This document shows positions 38,252 through 51,600 of a DNA stretch of 64,000 bases, one piece after another. The stretch's first letter is position 1. Each line of letters opens with the position of its first letter. Under the pieces are notes generated by a model. That model made no database searches and had not been told where the DNA came from. It saw only the letters and a program-made list of their open reading frames with translations. Origin of the DNA: Mannheimia haemolytica (GTDB taxonomy: Bacteria; Pseudomonadota; Gammaproteobacteria; Enterobacterales; Pasteurellaceae); assembly GCF_004342115.1 (NCBI RefSeq), contig NZ_SMAC01000009.1:1-64000 (forward strand). The letters are read 5' to 3'. Position numbers and translations under genes: made by a program.

Positions 38252-38265
38252 TGAATTTTTATTCA
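38252..38265. promoter_or_regulatory. ARG box (ArgR site) upstream of carA
   Basis: TGAATTTTTATTCA matches the ARG box core TGAAT-N4-ATTCA perfectly. It lies 168 bases before the carA start and 287 before atpI. A second adjacent box, usual in E. coli, is not clear here. Confidence 0.6.
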
Positions 38266-38443
38266 TTTTTAAGCAAGGGGAATTTATCAAATATTGAAAT
38301 AATGTGACAGAGAAAAATACACACACCTCTATTTGTTGTTTTTTTGTTAACTGATTTTGATGGTTTTACTCAAAAAAATGCAACGTAAATAAAATTTTTT
38401 TTCAAAAATGTGAAGAATAACAAGTTTTTGTGTCGCTTTTCGG

Positions 38444-38471
38444 TTGCAACAATTCATTTGTAAAGTATAAT
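38444..38471 (+). promoter_or_regulatory. Predicted sigma-70 promoter of the atp operon
   Basis: TTGCAA (38444-38449) and a perfect TATAAT (38466-38471) are 16 bases apart. They sit 80 bases before the atpI start. The rest of the carA-atpI gap (about 450 bases) is AT-rich and holds only the PurR and ARG sites. Confidence 0.6.
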
Positions 38472-38551
38472 TTAGCACGGATTTTCTTTGATTCAACAGT
38501 GGCTAATTATTAGCCTGATTGTGTGGTTTACTTATTCAAAAAGGATAAAAT

Positions 38552-39746
<1,195 letters not shown>

Positions 39747-39755
39747 ACTAGCCTT

Positions 39756-39803
39756 ACAAGCGGTAGGTTTTTCGCAAATTTTTGCAAAATATTGACCGCT
39801 TGA
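39756..39803 (+). other. Uptake-signal inverted pair inside the atp operon
   Basis: ACAAGCGGT at 39756 and ACCGCTTGA ending 39803 lie between atpB and atpE. Because the downstream genes are essential partners, it may affect mRNA processing or stability more than termination. Confidence 0.45.
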
Positions 39804-39839
39804 TATGTATTTTTATCAACAACCCAGCCTTCGGGCTAA

Positions 39840-40118
<279 letters not shown>

Positions 40119-40178
40119 GTCGGGATTTGATTAACCGTTATTCAGTTGAATAACTTTACCGGCTTTTAGGAGGGCGTT

Positions 40179-40649
40179 GTGAATTTAAATGCAACACTAA
40201 TTGGTCAACTGATTGCGTTCGCACTTTTTGTTGCGTTCTGTATGAAGTTTGTATGGCCACCGCTAATTCGAGCGATAGAAGAGCGTCAGGCAAATATTGC
40301 TAGCGCATTGGCTTCTGCCGAAAAAGCGAAACAAGAACAAGCTGATTCTAAAGCGGCTGCGGATCAAGAAATCCTTAGAGCGAAAGAAGAAGCACAAAAT
40401 ATCATTGATTTAGCAACAAAACGTCGTAATGAAATTTTAGAATCTGTACAAGCAGAAGCTGAAGTGGAACGTCAACGTATTATTGAACAGGGTTACGCGG
40501 AAGTTGAAAGCGAACGTAAACGCGTTCAAGAAGAGCTTCGTCAAAAAGTGGCTGCATTGGCTATTGCTGGTGCAGAAAAAATCGTGGGTCGTTCGGTGGA
40601 TACCGCTGCGAACAACGATATTATTGATAAGCTAGTTGCGGAACTATAA
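40179..40649 (+). CDS. atpF: ATP synthase F0 subunit b
   Basis: A 156-residue stator protein with one N-terminal membrane helix and a long charged coiled coil from about residue 30 to 140. The start is GTG ([14 protein letters not shown]), with a strong TAGGAGG site seven bases upstream. Confidence 0.95.
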   Translation: MNLNATLIGQLIAFALFVAFCMKFVWPPLIRAIEERQANIASALASAEKAKQEQADSKAAADQEILRAKEEAQNIIDLATKRRNEILESVQAEAEVERQRIIEQGYAEVESERKRVQEELRQKVAALAIAGAEKIVGRSVDTAANNDIIDKLVAEL

Positions 40650-40662
40650 CTAGGAGGGGCAG

Positions 40663-41196
40663 ATGTCAGAATTAAGCACAGTAGCTCGCCCCTATGCTAA
40701 AGCGGCTTTCGATTTTGCTTTAGAACAAGGTCAATTGGAACAATGGCAGCAGATGTTAACTTTTTCTGCCGCCGTCGCTAACGATGAGCAAGTAGCTAGT
40801 TTTCTTAACTCATCACTTGCAAGCGGTCAGATTTCTGAGACGTTTATCAAGATTTGTGGCGAACAATTAGATCAATATGGGCAAAATTTCATTCGCGTAA
40901 TGGCTGATAACAAGCGTTTAGCAGTATTACCTGCGGTATTGAATGCATTTTTAGAATTAAGAGCAGAACAGGAATCAATTAAAGATGTTGAGGTTGTTTC
41001 TGCAGATAAATTAACAGATGCACAAGAAGCAAAAATTGCCAATGCTATGGAAAAGCGACTCGGAACGAAAGTACGTATTACTTCATCAATAGATAGTTCA
41101 TTAATTGCGGGTGTGATCATTCGTTATGATGATGTAGTGATTGATGGTAGTAGTCGTGGACAGCTAAACCGCTTGAGTCAAGAGTTGAGCTTGTAA
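40663..41196 (+). CDS. atpH: ATP synthase F1 subunit delta
   Basis: A 177-residue OSCP/delta protein linking stator to F1. The N-terminus is [16 protein letters not shown] and the C-terminal signature is [19 protein letters not shown]. Ribosome site AGGAGG. It contains an in-frame uptake signal at about 40817-40825 coding for ASGQ. Confidence 0.95.
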   Translation: MSELSTVARPYAKAAFDFALEQGQLEQWQQMLTFSAAVANDEQVASFLNSSLASGQISETFIKICGEQLDQYGQNFIRVMADNKRLAVLPAVLNAFLELRAEQESIKDVEVVSADKLTDAQEAKIANAMEKRLGTKVRITSSIDSSLIAGVIIRYDDVVIDGSSRGQLNRLSQELSL

Positions 41197-41208
41197 GAGG
41201 AATAAAAA

Positions 41209-42750
41209 ATGCAACTAAATTCAACTGAAATTAGTGAATTGATTAAAAAACGTATTGCCCAGTTTAATGTGGTGAGTGAAGCTCAAAGCACAGGGACAAT
41301 CGTTTCGGTAAGTGACGGGGTTATTCGTATCCACGGCTTATCTGATGTAATGCAAGGTGAAATGATTGCATTACCGGGCAATCGTTATGCGATTGCATTA
41401 AACTTAGAAAGAGATTCTGTTGGTGCAGTTGTAATGGGACCTTATGCCGATTTAGCAGAAGGTATGCAAGTACAATGTACCGGTCGTATTTTAGAAGTGC
41501 CGGTTGGTCGTGGCTTATTAGGTCGTGTTGTAAATACCTTAGGTCAGCCAATCGATGGTAAAGGCGAAATCCAAAATGACGGTTTCTCACCAATCGAAGT
41601 GATCGCACCGGGCGTTATCGACCGTCAATCGGTTGATCAACCGGTTCAAACCGGTTACAAAGCGGTGGACTCAATGGTACCAATCGGTCGTGGTCAGCGT
41701 GAATTGATTATCGGTGACCGTCAAACCGGTAAAACCGCATTAGCGATTGATGCGATCATCAACCAACGTGATTCAGGCATTAAATGTATCTACGTTGCAA
41801 TCGGTCAAAAGGCATCAACTATCGCCAACGTGGTGCGTAAATTAGAAGAACACGGTGCATTAGCGAACACTATCGTTGTAGTGGCTTCTGCGTCTGAATC
41901 TGCTGCATTACAATATCTTGCACCTTATGCAGGTTGTGCAATGGGTGAATACTTCCGTGACCGTGGTGAAGATGCGTTGATCGTTTACGATGATTTGTCT
42001 AAGCAAGCAGTTGCTTACCGTCAAATTTCATTGTTATTACGCCGTCCACCGGGTCGTGAAGCATTCCCGGGTGATGTGTTCTATCTACACTCTCGCTTAT
42101 TAGAGCGTGCGTCTCGTGTAAATGCAGACTATGTAGAACGTTTCACTAACGGTGCTGTGAAAGGTCAAACCGGCTCTTTAACCGCATTACCGATCATCGA
42201 AACCCAAGCAGGTGACGTTTCAGCCTTCGTACCGACTAACGTAATTTCAATTACCGATGGTCAGATTTTCTTAGAATCAGGCTTATTCAATGCCGGTATT
42301 CGCCCTGCGGTAAACCCGGGTATCTCGGTTTCCCGTGTAGGTGGTTCTGCACAAACTAAACTGGTTAAGAAGCTTGCCGGTGGTATCCGTACCGCACTTG
42401 CTCAATACCGTGAATTAGCGGCATTTGCCCAGTTCGCATCAGATCTTGATGAAGCAACACGTAAACAGCTTTCACACGGTCAAAAAGTAACTGAATTGTT
42501 GAAACAAAAACAATTCGAGCCGATGTCTGTTGCACAATTAGGTTTATCATTAGCAGCAGCTGAATACGGTTACTTAGATGATATTCCGGTTGAGCGTGTT
42601 GGCTCATTTGAAGCAAACTTATTAGCTTATGCTCAAAGTAACTACGGCGAGTTTATGCAAGAACTGTCAAAATCCGGCAATTTCAACGATGAAATTAAAG
42701 ATAAATTGAACGAGATTTTATCTGGTTTCAAAAAGAACAGTGCTTGGTAA
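41209..42750 (+). CDS. atpA: ATP synthase F1 subunit alpha
   Basis: A 513-residue subunit with the non-catalytic nucleotide site. Walker A GDRQTGKT lies near residue 169, and the family signature [17 protein letters not shown] is present. Length is as in E. coli. It lies in the standard atpIBEFHAGDC order. Confidence 0.98.
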   Translation: MQLNSTEISELIKKRIAQFNVVSEAQSTGTIVSVSDGVIRIHGLSDVMQGEMIALPGNRYAIALNLERDSVGAVVMGPYADLAEGMQVQCTGRILEVPVGRGLLGRVVNTLGQPIDGKGEIQNDGFSPIEVIAPGVIDRQSVDQPVQTGYKAVDSMVPIGRGQRELIIGDRQTGKTALAIDAIINQRDSGIKCIYVAIGQKASTIANVVRKLEEHGALANTIVVVASASESAALQYLAPYAGCAMGEYFRDRGEDALIVYDDLSKQAVAYRQISLLLRRPPGREAFPGDVFYLHSRLLERASRVNADYVERFTNGAVKGQTGSLTALPIIETQAGDVSAFVPTNVISITDGQIFLESGLFNAGIRPAVNPGISVSRVGGSAQTKLVKKLAGGIRTALAQYRELAAFAQFASDLDEATRKQLSHGQKVTELLKQKQFEPMSVAQLGLSLAAAEYGYLDDIPVERVGSFEANLLAYAQSNYGEFMQELSKSGNFNDEIKDKLNEILSGFKKNSAW

Positions 42751-42775
42751 TCTAACTTTTTAGCGGAGAAATAAT

Positions 42776-45036
<2,261 letters not shown>

Positions 45037-45063
45037 TTTTGTTCTAAACTAAAGGAGAACAAC

Positions 45064-45483
45064 ATGGCATCTCAATTTGAACTCACGGTAGTGAGTGCAG
45101 AACGTAAAATCTTTGAAGGCACAGTTACCAGCGTGCGTGTTTCAGGAACAGACGGTGAATTAGGGGTGTATGCAGGGCATGCACCGCTATTAACCGCAAT
45201 TAAACCGGGAATGGTTAAATTCACTTTAGCTGACGGCAAAGAAGAGTTTATTTACGTTTCAGGTGGTTTCCTTGAAGTACAACCGACTGTAGTAACAGTG
45301 TTGGCAGATACCGCAATTCGTGGCGAAGAGCTAGACGAACAGCGTATTCTTGCCGCAAAACGCAAAGTAGAAGAAACACTTTCAAAAACCAGCGATGCGG
45401 ATATAACCGCGAAGTTAGCGAGAGAAATTGCGAAACTGCGTGTTTACGAACTCACTAAAACCAAATTAGCGAATAAACGTTAA
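45064..45483 (+). CDS. atpC: ATP synthase F1 subunit epsilon
   Basis: A 139-residue subunit with an N-terminal beta sandwich ([26 protein letters not shown]) and a C-terminal two-helix inhibitory region. Last gene of the operon, followed by three consecutive hairpins. Confidence 0.96.
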   Translation: MASQFELTVVSAERKIFEGTVTSVRVSGTDGELGVYAGHAPLLTAIKPGMVKFTLADGKEEFIYVSGGFLEVQPTVVTVLADTAIRGEELDEQRILAAKRKVEETLSKTSDADITAKLAREIAKLRVYELTKTKLANKR

Positions 45484-45487
45484 TATC

Positions 45488-45600
45488 AAAAAACCCCTCG
45501 AAAGTGGGGTTTTGTTTTACAAGCGGTTAAAAACAGTAAATTTTTTGCAAAATAAGACCGCTTGTAGAAAGCAAAAGCGAACCCTAAGGTTCGCTTTTTT
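45488..45600. terminator. Triple terminator after the atp operon
   Basis: Three hairpins in a row. First is CCCC/GGGG with A and T flanks (45490-45514). Second is an uptake-signal pair (45519-45565). Third is a strong stem AAAAGCGAACC / GGTTCGCTTTT (45573-45583 with 45588-45598) that can also stop asnA from the other side. Confidence 0.85.
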
Positions 45601-45606
45601 GTTTTA

Positions 45607-46599
45607 TTAAAGAATATTCTCAAACTCTTCAAATACTGCTTTTGGCCAGACACTGGATTGCACCTCACCGATGTGTTTTTTGCGTAGTAAGAACATCACT
45701 AAGCGAGATTGACCGATACCGCCGCCGATAGAAAGCGGGAGTCTGCCGGCTAATAAATCTTTGTGCCAATCCATTTCGAGGCGGTCTTCGTCGCCGGTTA
45801 AAGAGACTTGTAGGCGTAAGGCAGTTTCATCCACACGAATACCCATTGAGGAAAGCTCAAACGCTGTGCCGAGTTCTTCGTTCCAAACGAGAATATCACC
45901 GTTTAAACCTTTGTAGCCTTGTTCGGATTCGGTTGTCCAGTCATCGTAGTCCGGAGCACGTCCATCGTGAGGTTTACCGTCTGATAATTTTCCGCCGATA
46001 CCGATTAAGAACACCGCTCCGCACTCTTTACAGATAGCATTTTCACGCTCTTTGCTGGTCATATTCGGATAGCGTTGCACTAAGTCTTCGCTGTGAACGA
46101 AAGTAATTTGTTTAGGCAATACAGATGGAATATCGAAACGAGCCTCCACCGCTAATTCGGTTAAACGAATTGCTTTATAGATTTCGTTTACGGTTTCTTT
46201 TAAGAAATCGAAGTTGCGGCGACCTTCAGGAATGACTTTTTCCCAGTCCCATTGGTCAACATATACCGAGTGTGTGCGATCTAAAGAATCTTCATCAGGG
46301 CGAAGAGCTTTCATATGAACAAATAACCCTTCTCCTTCTTTAAATCCAAAGCGAGCTAAGGTGTGGCGTTTCCATTTTGCAAGAGAATGAACCACTTCAT
46401 AAGTAGAGCTTGGAATACATTTTACGTTTACTTTTACCGCTTTTTCGATACCGGAAAGGTTGTCTTGCATACCGTTGCCGACTTCGCTCAAAATAGGACC
46501 TTGTACTTCGATAATGCCTAATTTATCAATAAGGTATTGCGTAAAGGTGTTTTTAACGAAACTGATTTCTTGTTGCTGTAAAATAAAAGATTTTTTCAT
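45607..46599 (-). CDS. asnA: Aspartate-ammonia ligase (asparagine synthetase A)
   Basis: A 330-residue enzyme related to class II aminoacyl-tRNA synthetases that makes asparagine from aspartate, ammonia and ATP. Recognisable stretches are [32 protein letters not shown] and the C-terminal [13 protein letters not shown]. Divergent from its regulator gene asnC, as in E. coli. Confidence 0.97.
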   Translation of the reverse strand: MKKSFILQQQEISFVKNTFTQYLIDKLGIIEVQGPILSEVGNGMQDNLSGIEKAVKVNVKCIPSSTYEVVHSLAKWKRHTLARFGFKEGEGLFVHMKALRPDEDSLDRTHSVYVDQWDWEKVIPEGRRNFDFLKETVNEIYKAIRLTELAVEARFDIPSVLPKQITFVHSEDLVQRYPNMTSKERENAICKECGAVFLIGIGGKLSDGKPHDGRAPDYDDWTTESEQGYKGLNGDILVWNEELGTAFELSSMGIRVDETALRLQVSLTGDEDRLEMDWHKDLLAGRLPLSIGGGIGQSRLVMFLLRKKHIGEVQSSVWPKAVFEEFENIL

Positions 46600-46798
46600 T
46601 GTTTGCTTTCCTAATTAAAGAATGTTGATTTTTATTTCTCGTGCTTGATTGCATTTAAGAATTGATGAGTGCTAATTTAAAGAAATATCTAAAAAATGCA
46701 ATATTTATCAAATAAAAAAGCATTTGTGATAAATTTCATTTAAAATATTTGCAATATTTTTAAATATTATCTAATTAGTTTGATTTTGAGGAGAAAAA

Positions 46799-47272
46799 AT
46801 GTACAGTAAAAACACGACTAAATCGGAAATTGATAAGCTGGATCAAAAAATTTTACGTTGGCTAATTAAAGATGCTCGCACGCCTTATGCGGAAATGGCA
46901 AAAGTTTTTGGTGTGAGTGCCGCAACAATCCATGTCCGTGTTGAAAAAATGCGCCAAGCCGGCATTATTGAATCTACCAAAATCGTAGTGGACGAGCGTA
47001 AGGTTGGGTATGACGTGTGTTGCTTTATTGGCATTATTTTAAAATCAGCCAAAGATTATGATAAAGTAATTGCTAAACTTAGTGAATTTAATGAAGTTGT
47101 TGAGGCGTACTATACCACTGGTAATTATTCTATTTTTATTAAAGTAATGACCCATACCATCGAAGAGTTGCATTCGGTATTAGCAGGAAAAATTCAGTCT
47201 ATTGATGATATTCAGTCAACAGAAACGCTTATTTCACTTCAAAATCCTATTTCAAGAGATATTCTCCCTTAA
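46799..47272 (+). CDS. asnC: Lrp/AsnC-family regulator AsnC
   Basis: A 157-residue regulator. The N-terminal helix-turn-helix covers LDQKILRWLIKDARTPYAEMAKVFGVSAATIHVRVEKM (residues about 12-50, given as landmarks) and the C-terminal RAM domain follows. It senses asparagine and activates asnA in E. coli. GAGGAG precedes the ATG. The 200-base gap to asnA is AT-rich and should hold both promoters. Confidence 0.93.
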   Translation: MYSKNTTKSEIDKLDQKILRWLIKDARTPYAEMAKVFGVSAATIHVRVEKMRQAGIIESTKIVVDERKVGYDVCCFIGIILKSAKDYDKVIAKLSEFNEVVEAYYTTGNYSIFIKVMTHTIEELHSVLAGKIQSIDDIQSTETLISLQNPISRDILP

Positions 47273-47292
47273 AAGAATTAAGTAAAAGATAA

Positions 47293-47325
47293 GACCACTT
47301 GTATTGGGTTACAAGCGGTCGTTTT
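47293..47325 (+). terminator. Uptake-signal hairpin after asnC
   Basis: GACCACTTGTA and TACAAGCGGTC pair with one mismatch around a short loop and are followed by a T-rich stretch. Confidence 0.55.
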
Positions 47326-47360
47326 GTTTTGGTTTTTTGCAACTATTTTGTCTACTATGC

Positions 47361-47528
47361 CTATTTTTCCAAAATAGTCTTAATCAATAGCATTAATGCG
47401 GCAGCATCATCAACCAAACCGAGTGGGCCTAAAATTGCTTCGGGTAGAATATCTACAGGGCTGAACATATAGATTAAGATAATAGCAATTTTAATCCACT
47501 TCGCCTTATTTGCACTGATTTTTTTCAT
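47361..47528 (-). CDS. Small DUF1232 (YkvA-like) membrane protein
   Basis: A 55-residue frame beginning MKKISANKAKW. It contains one hydrophobic segment and the signature FSPVDILPEAILGPLGLVDD, which is the core of the DUF1232 family. It lies just downstream of mioC on the same strand, with an 11-base gap. No function is established. Its small size makes it easy to miss, but the family motif is clear. Confidence 0.75.
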   Translation of the reverse strand: MKKISANKAKWIKIAIILIYMFSPVDILPEAILGPLGLVDDAAALMLLIKTILEK

Positions 47529-47539
47529 TGATACTTAAG

Positions 47540-47980
47540 TTATAATTGTTCAATAAATGATGGTAACCATTCTTCAGCACTGCCATCGTGGTCGAAATTA
47601 TTCATTACATCAATTCTCAGTGATTCGCAAACTTGGCTTGCCCCTTTCGCTTTGAGAGCTTCTTCAACAATATTTACTGCATTGCAGAAGGTGTCGTAAT
47701 CTGAGCTGCCTAAGCCGATTACGCCAAATTTCATTGAGCTGAAATCCGCCGTGCTATTTGCTAAATCATCAAATAACGGCTGGATATTTTCGGGTAGCTC
47801 GCCGGCTCCGTGGGTGGAGGTAACGACAATCAGATTGGCTTTACCTTCAATATCGGCAAGGGTGGCTTGGTTAAACAGTTCCACTTCAAAACCTTGCTCG
47901 CTTAATACCTCATTAATGTGATCGGCAACATATTCCGCACCGCCTAAGGTGCTGCCGGTGATGATACAAATTGATGTCAT
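47540..47980 (-). CDS. mioC: Flavodoxin-like protein MioC
   Basis: A 146-residue flavodoxin-fold protein with the FMN phosphate loop TGSTLGGAEYVAD near residues 8-20 and GVIGLGSSDYDTFC near 86-99. E. coli MioC lies beside oriC next to asnC; here it remains beside asnC but about 42 kb from the predicted origin. Confidence 0.9.
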   Translation of the reverse strand: MTSICIITGSTLGGAEYVADHINEVLSEQGFEVELFNQATLADIEGKANLIVVTSTHGAGELPENIQPLFDDLANSTADFSSMKFGVIGLGSSDYDTFCNAVNIVEEALKAKGASQVCESLRIDVMNNFDHDGSAEEWLPSFIEQL

Positions 47981-48128
47981 AGTAAATCTCTCGTTTAAAA
48001 AACTGCCAATATTCTAGCCAAGAATCATTGGTTTGCAACTGATTATTCTGATTATAAATTATAACCTTTAGTTATTTTGAAAATACGTTAATGCCGAGTA
48101 AGTTAGTAGAAAATGTTAAGGAGTCTTT

Positions 48129-49724
48129 ATGCGTCTTTCTCAATTATCTCTTTCTGTTTTACTCTTAAGTGCCAGCAGTTTGGTGGCAGCAGCTCCGGTA
48201 AATACGTTGATTAATTGCGTGGCAACTCCACCGATGAAACTTAGTCCTGCAATTACTAATGATGCCAATGATTTCAACGCCAGTTCACAACAAATTTATA
48301 ATCGCTTATTAGCGTTTAAAGCCGGTGAACTAACGGTTGAGCCGAGTTTGGCGGAACGTTGGGAAATCAGTGACGATGGCTTAAGTTACACATTCCATTT
48401 ACGTAAAGACGTGAAATTTCATTCCAATAAACAATTTACGCCAACTCGAACGCTGAATGCGGATGATGTAGTGTTCTCGTTCCAACGCCAGATGGATTTA
48501 AACCACCCTTACCATAAGGTCTCTGACGGTACTTATTTCTATTACCATTGGATGAATTTGCCGAAGATTTTAAAAACAGTGGAAAAAGTGGACGATTACA
48601 CTGTTAAAATCACCTTACAGCAACCTAATGCTCCTTTTCTGACAACCTTAGCGATGGATTTCTTGTCGATTTATTCAAAAGAATATGCGGATAAATTGCT
48701 GGCGGAAGGCAAGCCGGAGTTATTGGATCAAGCCCCGATCGGCACAGGGCCTTTTGTGTTCCAAGCCTATCAAACCGATCAAGCGGTGCGTTATGTTGCG
48801 AACCCGGATTATTTCCAAGGTAAAGCAAAATTTGAGAAACTGATTTTTAGTATTACCCCTGATGCGGGCACTCGTTATGCTAAACTGAAAGCGGGTGAAT
48901 GCGATGTGATTGATTTCCCGAATATTTCCGATATTGCCCAAATGAAACAAGATCCGAAGGTGAATTTGTTACAGAGAGACGGGCTGAATTTAGCTTATAT
49001 CGGCTTAAACAGCACCAAACCGGCATTAAATAACGCCAAAGTTCGCCAAGCCTTGCATTATGCAACCGATAAGAAAGCGATTGTCGAGGCTGTTTATCAA
49101 GGCGGTGGCACGGTGGCAAGTAATCCGTTCCCTGATTCGGTGTTGGGCTATAATCCAAATTTACCGCAATATGAATTTAACCTTGAAAAAGCCAAAGCCC
49201 TATTAACAGAAGCCGGCTTTGCCGATGGATTTGAAACGGAAATTTGGGTACAACCGGTAGTGCGCCCTTCTAACCCAAACCCACGTCGAACGGCTGAAAT
49301 TATTCAGGCGGATTGGGCGAAAATCGGGGTGAAAGCGAAATTAGTGACCCACGAATGGGCGGATTTTAACAAACGCACCCGTGAAGGCGAGTTCTCTACC
49401 GGCACTTATGGTTGGACAAGCCGTAATGGTGATCCTGATAATTTCCTCTTCCCTTTATTAAGCAAATCTAATATTCCGGGAACAAATTATGGGCGTTGGA
49501 CGGATGAGAAATTTGAGCAGTTATTAGCTCAAGCTGTACAAACCCAAAACCGTGACGAGCGGGCGAAGCTCTATCAACAAGCGGTGGAAATTGCCAACGA
49601 ACAAACGCCATTTATTCCGCTGGCTCACGCTATCAATTATGTACCACTCAGCAAACGGGTGCAAGGTTTTGTGCAAAATCCGTTTGGCTACACGCCATTT
49701 TATGGGGTGAGTTTATCGGAGTGA
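48129..49724 (+). CDS. dppA: DppA-type dipeptide/heme-binding ABC periplasmic protein
   Basis: A 531-residue family 5 solute-binding protein. A Sec signal peptide ends near LVAAAP; there is no lipobox Cys, unlike Haemophilus HbpA. Stretches shared with DppA include LNADDVVFSFQRQ, HPYHKVSDGTYFY, PIGTGPFVF, FSITPDAGTRYAKLKAGECDV and NGDPDNF. It should bind dipeptides, and possibly heme as some relatives do. No transporter membrane genes adjoin it, so it probably works with a permease encoded elsewhere. Confidence 0.87.
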   Translation: MRLSQLSLSVLLLSASSLVAAAPVNTLINCVATPPMKLSPAITNDANDFNASSQQIYNRLLAFKAGELTVEPSLAERWEISDDGLSYTFHLRKDVKFHSNKQFTPTRTLNADDVVFSFQRQMDLNHPYHKVSDGTYFYYHWMNLPKILKTVEKVDDYTVKITLQQPNAPFLTTLAMDFLSIYSKEYADKLLAEGKPELLDQAPIGTGPFVFQAYQTDQAVRYVANPDYFQGKAKFEKLIFSITPDAGTRYAKLKAGECDVIDFPNISDIAQMKQDPKVNLLQRDGLNLAYIGLNSTKPALNNAKVRQALHYATDKKAIVEAVYQGGGTVASNPFPDSVLGYNPNLPQYEFNLEKAKALLTEAGFADGFETEIWVQPVVRPSNPNPRRTAEIIQADWAKIGVKAKLVTHEWADFNKRTREGEFSTGTYGWTSRNGDPDNFLFPLLSKSNIPGTNYGRWTDEKFEQLLAQAVQTQNRDERAKLYQQAVEIANEQTPFIPLAHAINYVPLSKRVQGFVQNPFGYTPFYGVSLSE

Positions 49725-49732
49725 TATGCCAT

Positions 49733-49794
49733 ACAAGCGGTCTATTTTTGCCACTTTTTGCAAAATGTGGTAGAGAATAGACTGCTTTTCTTTT
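49733..49794 (+). terminator. Uptake-signal hairpin after dppA-like gene
   Basis: AGCGGTCTATT (with the signal at 49733-49741) pairs with AATAGACTGCT (49776-49786), followed by TTTTC TTTT. Confidence 0.65.
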
Positions 49795-49828
49795 AGAATG
49801 AGTTATCTTTCTATACGGATAAATCTAT

Positions 49829-50623
49829 ATGAAAAAGATACTCCTCTTAGTTCTTTTACTTACGCTTGCAACTCAAATAAAAGCAGATGAAGGTAATAAC
49901 ACACAGGTTTGTGCTGAGCAACAACATCAAATTATTGCTCATTACTTTAAGATTTCTCAAGAGAAACTTTCTGCTCGTACTTTAGCTTCTGCCTGTAAAA
50001 CAGCTCCTAACAATTCAACGGAAACCTTAGTGAGTTATGCGGTAATAGAGCCTAAATACAGCAAAGAAAATTATCAAAACGACGAAAACACACCTAAGTG
50101 GACGCTTTTTGTTGCTCGTGTGAATGATAATGCGATATTGCAATCGTGGGAGCAGGATATGGAGATCGATGCCTCTATCGATGTGAATGCAGATAGTCTT
50201 AAAATTGATACCGCCCGTTATATTCTAAACGACAAAGTAAGAGCTTTCGGCGTGAGGTTTAATAATGCTGCTCGTGGTCCAAGTGCTCCTGAGTATTCTG
50301 CAAATGATCATTTGATGTTATTTGTGCCGGAAAAAGAAAAGTTAAAACTTGTTTTTGATTACCCGATGACTTTTTGGTCTATTTTAGATGATAAAGAAAC
50401 CAAAACGGAAACGACAAACTTGGTATTGCAAATGGATAACAAACAGACCAACGGCTTCAATGATATCATTGTAAAAGCGGATATTACTCAAAATATCTGG
50501 AGTACAGGGTTTTATGATATAGGTAGAGAGTTGAAATCAGAAAATACTCGCCAAGAAAAAGTGCGATTAAAATATAATGGTGACCGTTACACCGTGGTAG
50601 AAAAAGCAGAATGGCTTCATTAA
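49829..50623 (+). CDS. Exported protein of unknown function
   Basis: I do not recognise this 264-residue protein. It starts with a clear Sec signal peptide (LLLVLLLTLATQIKA, cleavage near residue 19). The mature part has only two cysteines (in QVCAEQ and LASACKT), which could form a disulfide, and is rich in beta-prone stretches. There is no membrane segment, repeat or lipobox. It stands alone between the dppA-like gene and the convergent nan operon. Confidence 0.7.
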   Translation: MKKILLLVLLLTLATQIKADEGNNTQVCAEQQHQIIAHYFKISQEKLSARTLASACKTAPNNSTETLVSYAVIEPKYSKENYQNDENTPKWTLFVARVNDNAILQSWEQDMEIDASIDVNADSLKIDTARYILNDKVRAFGVRFNNAARGPSAPEYSANDHLMLFVPEKEKLKLVFDYPMTFWSILDDKETKTETTNLVLQMDNKQTNGFNDIIVKADITQNIWSTGFYDIGRELKSENTRQEKVRLKYNGDRYTVVEKAEWLH

Positions 50624-50640
50624 TTGCAAGTCGTTGAGAA

Positions 50641-50674
50641 AAAATCACCGCTTGTTACTACAAGCGGTGATTTT
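50641..50674. terminator. Perfect uptake-signal hairpin, bidirectional terminator
   Basis: AAAATCACCGCTTGT and ACAAGCGGTGATTTT form a perfect 15-base stem with a 4-base loop and A/T runs on each side. It lies between convergent genes (unknown exported protein and nanA). It is the tightest uptake-signal pair in the window. Confidence 0.85.
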
Positions 50675-50697
50675 CGTTTAGCCTTTTGCAACTTAAA

Positions 50698-51576
50698 TTA
50701 CAAGAATTTAGCTTTTAACTGTTTGGTCACTTCTTTTTGTGCCGGAGTTTGTTCTTTCGTCATCGGCTCACGGCAGTAACCTGCTTGCACACCTTCTAAC
50801 TCCAATAAGCCTTTGATGGTTTGGTATAAACCGTTGCCTAAAATGCCTTCGATTAAATCGTTGGTTACATTTTGGATTTCAAATGCTTCTTTGATTTTGC
50901 CTTGTTGGGCTAATTCAAAGATTTGTCTTGCACGAATACCGTTTACGTTGAAGGTTGAGCCGATTACACCGTCCACACCTAATACCGTTGCCGGTAGCAT
51001 CATTTCATCGAAACCTGCGTAGATTAAGTGGTTCGGGAACGCTTTGCGTAAACGCTCTAACAGGTAGAAATCGCCGGCAGTGAATTTTACACCGATGATT
51101 TTTTCGTTTTCAAATAATTCAGCGAATTGGCTCACACCGATGTTTACGCCGGTTAAGAACGGAATGGAGTAAACAATCATTTTGTTGCCGGTTTCACGAA
51201 TAATGGTTTCGTAGAAATTTTTGATTTCCGGGAAGCTGAATTTGTAGTAGAACGGTGTGACCGCAGATAAGCTGTCGTAGCCTAATTCTGTGGCATATTT
51301 ACCCAGTTCTACCGCCTCTTTTAAGTTTACGCTACCGACTTGGGCGATAAGGGCGATTTCATCTTTCGCTTCGTCTTTGGCAATGCGGAAAATTTCTTTT
51401 TTCTCTTCGGTAGAAAGCATAAAGTTTTCACCGGTTGAACCGCCGACATATAAACCGTCCACTTTCATTTTGTCGATGTTGTGGCGGATAATTTGGCGTA
51501 AGCCTTTTTCGTTGATGGTGCCGTCTTCGTTGAAAGAGACGAGTAACGCACTAAAAATACCTTTTAAGTTTTTCAT
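50698..51576 (-). CDS. nanA: N-acetylneuraminate lyase
   Basis: A 292-residue class I aldolase of the DapA/NanA family that cleaves sialic acid to N-acetylmannosamine and pyruvate. The Schiff-base Lys lies in [14 protein letters not shown], the catalytic Tyr in [11 protein letters not shown], and the carboxylate-binding motif is [10 protein letters not shown]. Last gene of nanE-nanK-nanA. Confidence 0.95.
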   Translation of the reverse strand: MKNLKGIFSALLVSFNEDGTINEKGLRQIIRHNIDKMKVDGLYVGGSTGENFMLSTEEKKEIFRIAKDEAKDEIALIAQVGSVNLKEAVELGKYATELGYDSLSAVTPFYYKFSFPEIKNFYETIIRETGNKMIVYSIPFLTGVNIGVSQFAELFENEKIIGVKFTAGDFYLLERLRKAFPNHLIYAGFDEMMLPATVLGVDGVIGSTFNVNGIRARQIFELAQQGKIKEAFEIQNVTNDLIEGILGNGLYQTIKGLLELEGVQAGYCREPMTKEQTPAQKEVTKQLKAKFL

Positions 51577-51600
51577 TTGGATCTCCGGAGTTAGAATTTG

